NCBI RefSeq assembly: GCF_015476115.1 | Contig: NZ_CP064295.1 | Coordinates: forward strand, 1,296,001 to 1,360,000 | Direction of reading: 5' to 3' | DNA from: Aegicerativicinus sediminis | Lineage (GTDB): Bacteria; Bacteroidota; Bacteroidia; Flavobacteriales; Flavobacteriaceae | DNA length: 64,000 nt | Shown here: positions 17,627-25,963 of the stretch, piece after piece | Position numbering within the stretch: the stretch's first letter is position 1 | How the letters are laid out: each line of letters opens with the position of its first letter | Notes under the pieces: generated by a model | What the model was told of the DNA's origin: nothing | Seen by the model: only the letters and a program-made list of their open reading frames with translations | Database searches by the model: none | Translations under genes and position numbers: made by a program

Positions 17627-19680
17627 AATATTTTGTTTTTTAATAGGTGGTAAAGTTGGAGGGTTATATCCGCGTCCTCAACAGCATATCTGGTAAGCCT
17701 TGCTGTGTCGACATCCTTAATATCTTTACCTTCACTCATCGTTTTATAGTCAATCATTTTATAGTTGAGGTGCTTAGATGCAATTTGTTTAAGCCCATGA
17801 GATTTAGAGGTGGGATCTATTACATAATCCAAAATCATGGTATCATGCACTTCTCCTTTAAGACGAATTCCTAATTTTTCGAAGAACTTAAGGTCAAATT
17901 TTGCGTTGTGCATCACCTTTGTAATGCTATCATCCTCGAGGTAATTTATAATTGGGGCAATTAGCTTATTACGCTTCACTATATTTTTTGGAAGAATAAT
18001 GTTAAATCCGGTCTTAGGTTTAAACGATAATGCAAGACTCACAGGTTCATTGGTGTGAACGTCCAAACCATCCGTTTCAAAATCAAGTGCAAGTATTGGG
18101 TCGTCTATGGTGTTGAAATGTTTTTCCATCAGATTAATCATCCTAGTAATCTTGTTCTCTGTGTCTACTGTCCTATAGTCTGTGTTGATGTCGTCAATCG
18201 TAGAGTAGTTATCATGGTCGTCATCGCTTATAATTTCTATAAAGGATTTAGTGCCAGAAGGAACCTCTCTGTAGGGTAGGTTCTTATAATCCAGGAATTT
18301 TTTAACCTTTATTATAAAAGTCCTTCGTGAAGGTTTATACTTGGCATCTATATAGCCGCCAGTTACAAATTCCTTGTACAGCTCACCCTTATGATGTTTG
18401 TTTTTTTCAGCGGACTTAGAATCCAAATATTCCATTGTTTCAATGCCAATTTCCATTATGGCACGTCTCTCAGCAATATTTATCTGTGGAGGTGTCAATA
18501 ATCCATGTCTGAGATAATGCATGATGCACTGGATCATGAACAAATCGAACAACGACCATTGTTTAGCGGTCCAATCCTCGAATAAATGATGGCCTAGATC
18601 ATCATAAACCGTTCTGTCCTTGCCATAGTAGTCACTAAATTCGATTTGGTGCATTCGCCTCTCACTGGAATTTCCAGATGGAGCCTTAACAACATAGTTG
18701 GTAGTGATAACCGTTTTAGGCATATCCTCCATTTGAATAACAAACTCCTTCTCATATTTTTTGTGGACAGAAAAGCCATCGGTAATGCGCACAAAGAAAT
18801 CTGAAATGTCTAAATCCGGCTTAGCGTCATTCACCAACATAATGTCAGTGGAATGATCTATTCTTTGAAATGCAAAATTGTACCTGCTATCAAAATCCTT
18901 ACCTGAGATTGGAACCAAATTGCGTATTTTGGTAAGGCCATTAGTAAAAAGTGTTTTACCCCTGCCGCCCATGGCAGAGTTAAGCTCATTTATCCCTTCA
19001 TCCATAAGTATTACCGCTTTCATTTGTGAAGGAACCTGATACCGAGATAGCAAATAACCTGTCGTATTTAACATGCAAACAAAACGTTTGATATCTCTAT
19101 TCATAGCATTGAAAAGGAAAACTGTGAATGGGCAGGTAGAAAATAGACGAGGTTCTTTTATTTCAACAAATTTTCGTGGCAGTATATCGGTAGCAAGGAT
19201 ATGTCCCTTTAACTTTCTATACTTAATACATTTGATTTGATTGCCTCTTACCTCTAAAACGACATTTTTAAAAGGGATATAGACAGTGTCTGCTCTATCC
19301 TTCAAAAGTTTAATTGAAACTAAGGGAAGAAATTTAAGGTTGATCCAGCTGAACAACATCGGTGTTTTGTTCATCAGTTTGGTAAAAATTGAATCAACTG
19401 AAACACCTTCTATTTCTCCGTTTTCAGAATTTTCTTTAAACCATTTTTTTATTGTTTCGATGATTTCTGAATAGTCCTCAAAGAAATAAATAACTTTATC
19501 AATCACCCTAATCACTTGGGCCTTATTCTGGTACATGGTATATCGATAACCTAGCTCGGCTAAGAATTCAATGAAGTAATAAGTCGGAATCGTAATTATC
19601 CATTCACCTTTATCATTTTGGTCAACCACATAAGGACGCCATTGCATACGTTCAATCGAGAATTTTTTCTTTCTAACCAT
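17623..19680 (-). CDS. Helicase (SF3/D5-like) fused to a PolA-type 3'-5' exonuclease domain
   Basis: The 685-residue protein has an N-terminal region of unknown fold, then an AAA-type SF3/D5-like ATPase with Walker A GGRGKT (residues 238-243), a Walker B-like stretch (DIMLVNDAK) and a downstream PKTVITTNY sensor segment. The C terminus is a DnaQ/PolA exonuclease with ExoI D533-x-E535 (LALDFETDG), ExoII D596 (MHNAKFDLKFF) and ExoIII Y665-x3-D669 (YAVED). I chose the ATG giving MVRKKKFSIE, which overlaps the HTH gene stop by eight bases. A 14-residue upstream extension is possible. Helicase plus proofreading in one chain, followed by a separate polymerase, is unusual. Confidence 0.85.
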   Translation of the reverse strand: MVRKKKFSIERMQWRPYVVDQNDKGEWIITIPTYYFIEFLAELGYRYTMYQNKAQVIRVIDKVIYFFEDYSEIIETIKKWFKENSENGEIEGVSVDSIFTKLMNKTPMLFSWINLKFLPLVSIKLLKDRADTVYIPFKNVVLEVRGNQIKCIKYRKLKGHILATDILPRKFVEIKEPRLFSTCPFTVFLFNAMNRDIKRFVCMLNTTGYLLSRYQVPSQMKAVILMDEGINELNSAMGGRGKTLFTNGLTKIRNLVPISGKDFDSRYNFAFQRIDHSTDIMLVNDAKPDLDISDFFVRITDGFSVHKKYEKEFVIQMEDMPKTVITTNYVVKAPSGNSSERRMHQIEFSDYYGKDRTVYDDLGHHLFEDWTAKQWSLFDLFMIQCIMHYLRHGLLTPPQINIAERRAIMEIGIETMEYLDSKSAEKNKHHKGELYKEFVTGGYIDAKYKPSRRTFIIKVKKFLDYKNLPYREVPSGTKSFIEIISDDDHDNYSTIDDINTDYRTVDTENKITRMINLMEKHFNTIDDPILALDFETDGLDVHTNEPVSLALSFKPKTGFNIILPKNIVKRNKLIAPIINYLEDDSITKVMHNAKFDLKFFEKLGIRLKGEVHDTMILDYVIDPTSKSHGLKQIASKHLNYKMIDYKTMSEGKDIKDVDTARLTRYAVEDADITLQLYHLLKNKIL

Positions 19681-19984
19681 TTGTATCCTTATTATTGTGG
19701 TTAGAGAAGTATTCTTCAACATGTAAAGGATTGAACCTTATTGCTCCGTCGATGTTTACCGTCGGAAATTTTTTTCCATGCTTTTTCTTAACCTTATAGA
19801 AATGGGAGACCGAAATCCCCAGATACTGACATATTTCTGTAGCATCCATAAGATTTTGTGATCTTTCCCCCTGTGCTTGCGGTATCAGCTCACCCACCTT
19901 TTCGGCGGTGAGCTGCGCAACCTCAGCGCCAAAGCTCTCAAAAAACTTTGCAAGAAAATGGAGTGATTTTGCATCCATAAACAA
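19673..19984 (-). CDS. Helix-turn-helix protein, MerR/excisionase-like
   Basis: The 103-residue protein has a C-terminal HTH_17-type domain: LMDATEICQYLGISVSHFYKVKK, then FPTVNIDGAIRFNPLHVEEYF. This arrangement is common in excisionases and element regulators of Bacteroidota. A second possible start two codons later gives MDAKSLHF. It overlaps the helicase gene by eight bases, so it is translationally coupled to the replication module. It may direct excision, or control replication-gene expression. Confidence 0.78.
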   Translation of the reverse strand: MFMDAKSLHFLAKFFESFGAEVAQLTAEKVGELIPQAQGERSQNLMDATEICQYLGISVSHFYKVKKKHGKKFPTVNIDGAIRFNPLHVEEYFSNHNNKDTNG

Positions 19985-20029
19985 AATGTTTAGAATGCGA
20001 ATTTATTTAGGAGATAGGTCGTTTAATTT

Positions 20030-20070
20030 AACGCGTAATTATTTAAATAATATTGTACGATTTACGCGTT
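20030..20070. repeat. Inverted repeat with nested palindrome, possible terminator, operator or origin
   Basis: AACGCGTAA (20030-20038) and TTACGCGTT (20062-20070) form a perfect 9-base inverted repeat. A 14-base AT palindrome (ATTATTTAAATAAT) lies between them. The right arm overlaps the stop codon of the 316-residue gene. The GC core is striking in the AT-rich setting. Confidence 0.6.
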
Positions 20071-21012
20071 CCTTTTGGTGGAAAAGTTTTTGACCATGTT
20101 TTCGAAGAAAGTGCTTTCGTTGTACTGAGAATCATTCAATTTTTTCAATGCTAAACGATCACGGTAATAAGGAAACGCATTATATAAGGCATATGCAAAT
20201 GGTTCTCTCGGTATTTCACGCCATTCATATTTGGACATAAATTGAGTTCGAACAGGTGGTAAAGTTTTTAGATATTTTTTATAGTCTATAATAGTCTTTT
20301 CAGCCTGTTTGCTAATATGGGATTTGTATTCTTTGTAGGTAATTGCCATATTTCTAGTGATTTTGCTTTTCCTGTCTATATGTAGATTCAATGTAATAGG
20401 CCTACGGTCTAAAGAGCTTTTCCAAAATGAATTTTTAAACATCGTATCTGCTTCCTGGGTGGTCAGATCTTCCGCCCAAATATTCAAAAATATACGTTTG
20501 AAGTTATCCGGTTTATACAGTAAAGGAATTCTGCTATCAATTGCCTTTCCATCAAAAATCTCGTCTCTAAGATATAATGGTACCTCATGTCGCTTCAAAT
20601 CTAAAGCGCTACTAGCAATTGATGGAAAAATGTAATCGATGTGATGAAGAAGTTTATTTTTATTAGAGACTATAGTGTTTTCAAATACTTCATAATCTTC
20701 ATGTGCATCGTTTTCCATATGTACCTTATACTGAAATTCAAGCCAATCAATCAAATAATTTTTACGGTTTTGATCCGTAAGGTATTTTTTGAGTGTATCG
20801 CATAAATAATATCTCTCGATGGGATTAAAGGTGTAGATATTCTCATCGAAATATTTTTTGGAAAGCTTTTCTTTGTTTAATAGTCGGTCAATGAAACCGA
20901 ATATCTCACTTGCAGATTTTGGTGGGATATCGCTTTGCGTGATTTTGGTTCGACTTGGTTTTTCCTTTGGCATTGGTATCACTTTTGGGGCCACTTGGAT
21001 TGAGCAGCCCAA
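20062..21012 (-). CDS. Hypothetical protein, first gene of the element's minus-strand operon
   Basis: I do not recognise this 316-residue protein. It is rich in charged helices and Tyr/Phe, with no signal peptide or membrane segment. Two starts are possible: the first ATG, or residue 14 (MPKEKPSRTKITQ), which fits the usual lysine-rich beginning better. It is the gene nearest to the tRNA and lies upstream of the HTH and replication genes. A hairpin-like inverted repeat separates it from the next gene. It could be an element-specific replication or structural protein. Confidence 0.6.
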   Translation of the reverse strand: MGCSIQVAPKVIPMPKEKPSRTKITQSDIPPKSASEIFGFIDRLLNKEKLSKKYFDENIYTFNPIERYYLCDTLKKYLTDQNRKNYLIDWLEFQYKVHMENDAHEDYEVFENTIVSNKNKLLHHIDYIFPSIASSALDLKRHEVPLYLRDEIFDGKAIDSRIPLLYKPDNFKRIFLNIWAEDLTTQEADTMFKNSFWKSSLDRRPITLNLHIDRKSKITRNMAITYKEYKSHISKQAEKTIIDYKKYLKTLPPVRTQFMSKYEWREIPREPFAYALYNAFPYYRDRLALKKLNDSQYNESTFFENMVKNFSTKRNA

Positions 21013-21095
21013 ACAAAATTAAAAAATAAGTAGGTTGACGAAAAGGGAAACTTTTGTAAGCTCTTTAGAGATGCGATGTACAGAATCTTCAGCGG

Positions 21096-21207
21096 TGCTC
21101 AACTTTTAGTAAATGATCATAACAAATTCATTTTATTATTATTTCTTGAAATAGGTGCAGATAGCGGGACTTCAATGATATCAAGGGTTTCCAGCAAAAG
21201 TTGAGCA
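21096..21207. repeat. 12-bp inverted repeat pair near the tRNA
   Basis: TGCTCAACTTTT (21096-21107) recurs as its exact reverse complement AAAAGTTGAGCA (21196-21207). The arms are 88 bases apart, in the gene-free strip between the element and the tRNA. They may be recombinase arm-binding sites. Confidence 0.6.
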
Positions 21208-21224
21208 TATAGTCGAGCGGAATT

Positions 21225-21262
21225 AAAAAAGCCTTGATAACACATCTGATTATCAAGGCTTT
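21225..21262 (-). terminator. Intrinsic terminator for the tRNA gene
   Basis: A 13-base perfect stem (21228-21240 with 21250-21262), 9-base loop and six T on the minus strand lie immediately after the 3' end of the tRNA gene. Confidence 0.85.
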
Positions 21263-21276
21263 ACATCCGTTTATCG

Positions 21277-21350
21277 TGGTCCCACCTGGGCTCGAACCAG
21301 GGACCCTCTGATTATGAGTCAGATGCTCTAACCAACTGAGCTATGGGACC
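21277..21350 (-). tRNA. tRNA with CAU anticodon (elongator Met, or Ile2)
   Basis: A complete 74-nt cloverleaf: acceptor stem GGTCCCA/TGGGACC, D-arm AGCTCAGTTGGTTAGAGC, anticodon loop CTCATAA with anticodon CAT, T-arm GGTTCGAGCC, discriminator A. CCA is not encoded. Elongator Met and lysidine-modified Ile2 share this anticodon, and the sequence alone does not settle which. The gene lies between the GMC-oxidoreductase operon and the accessory block, and could be the element's attachment site. Confidence 0.93.
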
Positions 21351-21433
21351 CAACCTTTAAAAAAGGTCTGCAATATTACTACATATTTTAGTTTCCCACA
21401 AGAAAACTACACTATTCCATTAAAGGAGTTTAT

Positions 21434-22147
21434 TTAAGTAATTAAATTACCCTCATCATCCCATTGTGCAATGTCACCTCGTTTACTCTGATCTACACAT
21501 TTTGTTAGCCAATCAGGATCATAAGCTACGCCGTGTTGTTGTAATACATCCTCAGGAACACCGTCCCAAACATTAGGAGTATTCCCTTTAAAATCGAGAT
21601 CTTGCAATCCAATTTCAGAAGTATAATAGCCTGTTACCGTTAAATTTCTCATTAATCGGAAAAATGCAATCCCAGGCTTTACCTCATCAGAAGCATTTTC
21701 GTCATTAAAGGCAATTTCATCCAATAGTTGTTTCTGTTCGGTTTCAACCAAAGATTTAAATTCTTTCCCAAATATAGAATTAGCCCGGTGGTCCATCCAC
21801 ATTAATCCACCACGCATCGGCACCTGGTGGTAAGGCATATCTTTCACAATAAATTCAATAAAGTCAGGAACGCCCGCATCTACCGCACTGCCAAATTTTT
21901 CATTTGCTGGAAGAATGAGAGCCGCCAAAACCGTAATGGTTTCCATTTCATGATCGGTAAAGAAAGTTTCTTCCATCAAACGTTTATCACGTGCTTTCTC
22001 CTCCTCTGTGCGTCCATAATGATGCTCGTCAGTTTCTGGAGGGCTTATTACAGCCTCTTCTTTCTCTTTTGTTTCGCAACCTTGCAATGGAAGCGTTGCT
22101 GCGGCTGAACCAAGTACTATATATTTTAAACTGTCTCTTCGTTTCAT
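21434..22147 (-). CDS. Gluconate 2-dehydrogenase subunit 3 family protein
   Basis: The 237-residue protein belongs to the small-subunit family of GMC-type membrane dehydrogenases (PF13618). The start MKRRDSLKYIVLGSAAATLPLQGC has a twin-Arg-like beginning and a lipobox (LQGC), so it should be exported through Tat and lipidated. The mature part has the family segment TVLAALILPANEKFGSAVDAGVPDFIEFIVKD. It lies three bases after the GMC oxidoreductase, so the two form a complex. The small subunit probably carries the flavoprotein through the Tat pathway, because the flavoprotein itself has no signal peptide. Confidence 0.88.
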   Translation of the reverse strand: MKRRDSLKYIVLGSAAATLPLQGCETKEKEEAVISPPETDEHHYGRTEEEKARDKRLMEETFFTDHEMETITVLAALILPANEKFGSAVDAGVPDFIEFIVKDMPYHQVPMRGGLMWMDHRANSIFGKEFKSLVETEQKQLLDEIAFNDENASDEVKPGIAFFRLMRNLTVTGYYTSEIGLQDLDFKGNTPNVWDGVPEDVLQQHGVAYDPDWLTKCVDQSKRGDIAQWDDEGNLIT

Positions 22148-22150
22148 CGC

Positions 22151-23869
22151 TTAAATATTTTGTTTTTTCAATTGATCCACTATATAATCAGATGCGCGCC
22201 ATGATAAGGCTAAAATTGTCCAGGTCGGATTTTTATCGGCTTGTGAAACGAATGGTCCGGCATCAACTATAAATACATTATCTACATCGTGCATTTGGTT
22301 AAACTCATTTACCACTGACGTATTAGGATTGTCACCCATCCTGGTCGTACCTACTTCATGTATTATCTGTCCTGGATTCGTTAAACCATAATCGTTTTCT
22401 TTGGTTCCTTTATTCCAAAGTAGTTCGCCGCCCATGTTATGAATAATTTCTTCAAAGGTATCTTGCATGTGTTTTGCCTGCTTTCGCTCAAAATCGCTCC
22501 ATTTGTAATGGAATCGCAATACTGGTATACCAAACTCGTCCGTTACATTAGGGTCTATCTCACAATAATTATCTTTTAGTGCAATTGCTTCTCCTCTTCC
22601 TGACATACCCACAGTAGCTCCATAGTATTTCTTCACATCTTGGCGAATGCTTTCTCCATAACCACCCGTTTTTATTCCAAAGAATCTATTGAGGGCGTTA
22701 AAGTCGAAACCAAAACCATAGCTCGGCATTCCTAAACCTCCCCAAACTTCGATATGATAACCTCTAGGGAAATCTAAATTTTTATTGTCTAACCACCAAG
22801 GCGAATATACATGCATACCGCCAACGCCGCTTTCATTATATGTTTTTCGATTCATGAGATCAGGAACAAAAGCTCCTAAATCTCCACCAGTGGAATCATG
22901 AAGGTATTTACCAACTATATCACTGCTATTTCCTAAGCCATTAGGATGGGCTTTGCTTTTTGAATTCAACAAAATCCTAGCCGAACTACAAGCGGAAGCG
23001 GCTAAGATGACTATTTTTCCTTTTAGTTTGTATTCTTTTCTGTCGTCCTTACTGATATAAGAAACTCCTGTTGCCTTACCTTCAGAATCAGTAGTTACCT
23101 CACGGACCATACAGTTTACGTAAAGCTTAACCTTTCCACCATTTTTCTGGGCTGGAAATATTAAGCAGGTCCCAGATGAAAAATCAGCATACACAGAACA
23201 CGCTCTACTACACTGGCCACAATAAAAACAAATTCCTCTATCTTCATTAATTCGCTTTGTAAGCATCGACATCCGTGAAGGTATCACCGGAACATTCGAT
23301 TTTTTTGCCCCTTTTATATAGAACAATTCATGGAGTCTGGGTTTTGGTGGCGGCAAGAAAAACCCATCAGGCTCATTCGGTAAGTTTTCTTTGGTCCCAA
23401 AAACCCCTATTAGTTTGTCTACTTTATCGTAATAAGGTTTCACGTCCTCATAACCAATTGGCCAATCTTCACCAAGCCCGTCAACACTTTTGTGCTTAAA
23501 ATCTCTTTCGCTAAACCTAAGTGAAATACGTCCCCAGTGATTGGTTCTTCCCCCCAGCATACGAGAACGAAACCAATCGAATTTGGTGCCATCTTTCATG
23601 GTATATGGTTCACCGTCGATTTCCCAGCCACCATAGGCACTGTCGAAATCTCCGAAAGGTCTTACTGTCCCTGCTCCTCTTCGAGGCGATTCATAAGGCC
23701 ATTTCAATTGGGTCATTTGTTTGGGGTCGGCGGGGTCGAAAAACGGTCCGGCTTCGACCACTGCTATATTTAAACCCGCTTCAGCCAACACTTTTGTTGC
23801 CATTCCTCCTCCGGCACCAGATCCTACAATAATTACATCATAGACTTCAGGCGATTCTTTTATTTGCAT
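22151..23869 (-). CDS. GMC-family FAD oxidoreductase with a four-cysteine cluster
   Basis: The 572-residue flavoprotein has the FAD-binding VIIVGSGAGGGMATKVLAEAG at the N terminus, a GMC substrate domain and the C-terminal HEVGTTRMG plus DKNPTWTILAL with the His/Asn pair of the active site. Within it C214-x2-C217-x2-C220-x3-C224 (CFYCGQCSRAC) is spaced exactly like a [4Fe-4S] ferredoxin motif. Related FAD-dependent sugar dehydrogenases have an Fe-S cluster for electron exit. There is no signal peptide, and co-export with the subunit 3 protein is probable. The substrate, possibly a sugar or polyol, is unknown. Confidence 0.9.
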   Translation of the reverse strand: MQIKESPEVYDVIIVGSGAGGGMATKVLAEAGLNIAVVEAGPFFDPADPKQMTQLKWPYESPRRGAGTVRPFGDFDSAYGGWEIDGEPYTMKDGTKFDWFRSRMLGGRTNHWGRISLRFSERDFKHKSVDGLGEDWPIGYEDVKPYYDKVDKLIGVFGTKENLPNEPDGFFLPPPKPRLHELFYIKGAKKSNVPVIPSRMSMLTKRINEDRGICFYCGQCSRACSVYADFSSGTCLIFPAQKNGGKVKLYVNCMVREVTTDSEGKATGVSYISKDDRKEYKLKGKIVILAASACSSARILLNSKSKAHPNGLGNSSDIVGKYLHDSTGGDLGAFVPDLMNRKTYNESGVGGMHVYSPWWLDNKNLDFPRGYHIEVWGGLGMPSYGFGFDFNALNRFFGIKTGGYGESIRQDVKKYYGATVGMSGRGEAIALKDNYCEIDPNVTDEFGIPVLRFHYKWSDFERKQAKHMQDTFEEIIHNMGGELLWNKGTKENDYGLTNPGQIIHEVGTTRMGDNPNTSVVNEFNQMHDVDNVFIVDAGPFVSQADKNPTWTILALSWRASDYIVDQLKKQNI

Positions 23870-23886
23870 TAAATATGTAGTTAGGG

Positions 23887-24294
23887 TTAATCATTTATTT
23901 CTTGACACAGTTCTATTAAAACACCATTTGCAGATTTTGGGTGAACGAAGGCGACTAGTTTATTGTCTGCTCCTTTTTTTGGCTCTTTGTTTAACAACAC
24001 AAATCCCTCTGCTTCCAAGCGGGCAAGTTCCTCCCTAATATCGTCGACAGCAAAGGCAATATGGTGTATTCCCTCGCCTTTTTTTTCAATAAATTTAGCG
24101 ATTGGACTTTCGCTCTTTGTTGCCTCTAACAATTCAATCTTATTTGGTCCAGCTTTAAAAAAGGAGGTCAAAACCCCTTCTGCAACTACTTCCTCGGTTT
24201 TATAATGGGAAGTGCCCAGAAGCTTTTCATATAATTTATTGGATTCTTTAAGATTTGCAACGGCAATGCCTATATGCTCAATTTTTCCGAACAT
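23887..24294 (-). CDS. mce: Methylmalonyl-CoA epimerase
   Basis: The 135-residue VOC-fold enzyme interconverts (R)- and (S)-methylmalonyl-CoA in propionate metabolism. The start KIEHIGIAVANLKESNKLYEKLLG has the first metal His (H7 region), and GIHHIAFAVDDI has the second. A C-terminal GVLIELCQE gives the metal Glu. Length and motifs match the family closely. It lies 17 bases before the GMC gene on the same strand, so it may be cotranscribed, although no metabolic link is obvious. Confidence 0.92.
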   Translation of the reverse strand: MFGKIEHIGIAVANLKESNKLYEKLLGTSHYKTEEVVAEGVLTSFFKAGPNKIELLEATKSESPIAKFIEKKGEGIHHIAFAVDDIREELARLEAEGFVLLNKEPKKGADNKLVAFVHPKSANGVLIELCQEIND

Positions 24295-24355
24295 TAATGC
24301 TAAAGAGTGTTTTAGAATTTACTAAGTTAAAATAATTATTATCATAAATAACCCA

Positions 24356-24363
24356 TATTTTTG
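24356..24363 (+). promoter_or_regulatory. Candidate -7 box directly before rbfA
   Basis: TATTTTTG (TAnnTTTG type) ends four bases before the rbfA ATG. Transcription would start at or beside the start codon, giving a leaderless or nearly leaderless message. Confidence 0.35.
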
Positions 24364-24367
24364 TTTT

Positions 24368-24760
24368 ATGGAAAGCCAAAGACAACAGAAAATATCCGGA
24401 GTTCTTCAAGAAGATTTGGCGGATGTATTGCAAGGTTCAGCCACGGCTGGTGGCCTAAAGGGCGTATTAATATCGGTAACAAAGGTTCATGTAACTGCAG
24501 ATCTGTCGGTTGCCAAGGTCTATATAAGTATATTCCCCAACGATAAGGCAAAGGAATTATTCCAAGGCATTAAATCTAATACTCCTTTAATTAGACACGA
24601 ATTGGCGCAACGCACCAAAAATCAATTACGACGGATGCCTCAATTGGAATTTTTTATTGATGATTCTTTAGAATATATAGATGGAATTGACAAATCCCTA
24701 AAACGCAACGAAAACCCAATTGAAAACAGGGATTTATTGGATAAACGTAAAAAATCCTGA
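24368..24760 (+). CDS. rbfA: Ribosome-binding factor A
   Basis: This 130-residue KH-fold protein helps mature the 16S rRNA 5' end in the 30S subunit. It has the family beginning SQRQQKISGVLQEDLADVLQ, the central strand VLISVTKVHVTADLSVAKVYISIFP and the second part LAQRTKNQLRRMPQLEFFIDDS. It is followed without spacing by a permease gene in the same frame. A rbfA-permease pair is a common Bacteroidota arrangement and implies one transcript. Confidence 0.93.
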   Translation: MESQRQQKISGVLQEDLADVLQGSATAGGLKGVLISVTKVHVTADLSVAKVYISIFPNDKAKELFQGIKSNTPLIRHELAQRTKNQLRRMPQLEFFIDDSLEYIDGIDKSLKRNENPIENRDLLDKRKKS

Positions 24761-25963
24761 TTGAACGTTTCTCTTTATATTGCCAAAAGATACCTCTTCT
24801 CTAAGAGTAGCAACAATGCTATAAACATAATGACGGGCATTGCGGCAATAGGAACAGTAATTGCTTCTGCAGCCTTATTTATTGTTCTTTCTGGCTTTGC
24901 CGGTTTAAAAGATTTTAGCCTGGAATTTACATCCTTCGTAGATCCAGATTTAAGCATCTCCCCCAGCAAGGGTAAATCTTTTGAAGTTTCTGAAGATCAA
25001 TTAGACAATTTAAAACGGCTCGAAGGTATCCAAGGTGTTTCTTTGATTGTGGCCGAAAAATCTATTCTAGAAGTTGAGAATAAACGACAAATTGTAACCC
25101 TTAAAGGAGTGGACAGCCTTTTTAATAACGTCACTGATGTCGATTCCCTTTTAATTGGCGGGTACTGGATGGAACCCTCCACTCCTCAAATTGTTGCAGG
25201 AGGAGGAATTGCAAATAGCCTTTCTTTTGGTGTTTTAGATTTCGCGAAGCGACTCACCATTTATGTTCCAAAACCGGGGAAAGGGCAATTCACATCTATG
25301 AAAGGAGCCTTCAGAACAGTACGGGTTAGCAACGTTGGGATTTTCGATATTAATGAGGAACTAAATAACTCAGTGGTCTATGCTAACATTGAAACCGTTC
25401 GTTATTTATTGAATTATGCGCCAAATACGGTAACCGAAATTGAATTGAAATTAGGATCGGGTTCAAACGAGGCAGAGCTTAGACAAGAAATTGCCTCAAT
25501 TTTCACCGATAGTGTGCTAATTAAAAATAGGGCTCAGCTAAACGATGCGCTATACAAGATGCTCAATACTGAAAACATGGCCGTTTATCTCATATTCACA
25601 TTAGTGATAATTATTGCCCTTTTCAATGTTATTGGTGCGTTGATTATGATGATCCTAGACAAGAAAGAATCTTTAAACACGCTTTTTAATCTAGGCCTGC
25701 CGGTAAAAAGTATTAAAAGAGTGTTTTTCCTGCAAGGAAGTCTAATGACAGTTTTAGGAGGTCTTTTTGGGGCTTTGTTAGGCTTGGTAATTGTAGTGCT
25801 TCAGCAACAATTCGATTTAGTAATGATTACACCTTCCCTGCCTTACCCAGTAGCCATTCAAGCGATTAATTTGGTGATAGTAATCGCGACAATTGTGGTT
25901 TTAGGTCTATTAGCCTCTAAAGTGGCTTCCACAAGAATTTCTGAAAATCTAGTAAAGACCTAA
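24761..25963 (+). CDS. FtsX-like ABC permease (LolC/LolE-like)
   Basis: The 400-residue membrane protein has the LolC/E pattern: an N-terminal YIAKRYLFSK segment, a first TM (MTGIAAIGTVIASAALFIVL), a large periplasmic MacB-PCD-like domain, and three C-terminal TMs from about residue 280 (MAVYLIFTLVIIIALFNVIGALI onward). It probably works with an ATPase in lipoprotein release to the outer membrane. The start must be the TTG right after the rbfA stop, because the upstream in-frame codon is that stop. The end overlaps dusB on the other strand by four bases. Confidence 0.88.
   Translation: MNVSLYIAKRYLFSKSSNNAINIMTGIAAIGTVIASAALFIVLSGFAGLKDFSLEFTSFVDPDLSISPSKGKSFEVSEDQLDNLKRLEGIQGVSLIVAEKSILEVENKRQIVTLKGVDSLFNNVTDVDSLLIGGYWMEPSTPQIVAGGGIANSLSFGVLDFAKRLTIYVPKPGKGQFTSMKGAFRTVRVSNVGIFDINEELNNSVVYANIETVRYLLNYAPNTVTEIELKLGSGSNEAELRQEIASIFTDSVLIKNRAQLNDALYKMLNTENMAVYLIFTLVIIIALFNVIGALIMMILDKKESLNTLFNLGLPVKSIKRVFFLQGSLMTVLGGLFGALLGLVIVVLQQQFDLVMITPSLPYPVAIQAINLVIVIATIVVLGLLASKVASTRISENLVKT

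Noticed and set aside
7776-21276. Direct repeat of the tRNA 3' end as left attachment site
   Set aside because: I compared the intergenic parts by eye with the tRNA end and saw only a short chance match (CCCTGGT near 14000), too short to count.
24361-24551. Short frames over the beginning of rbfA on both strands
   Set aside because: rbfA is unambiguous there, and the others are shadows.
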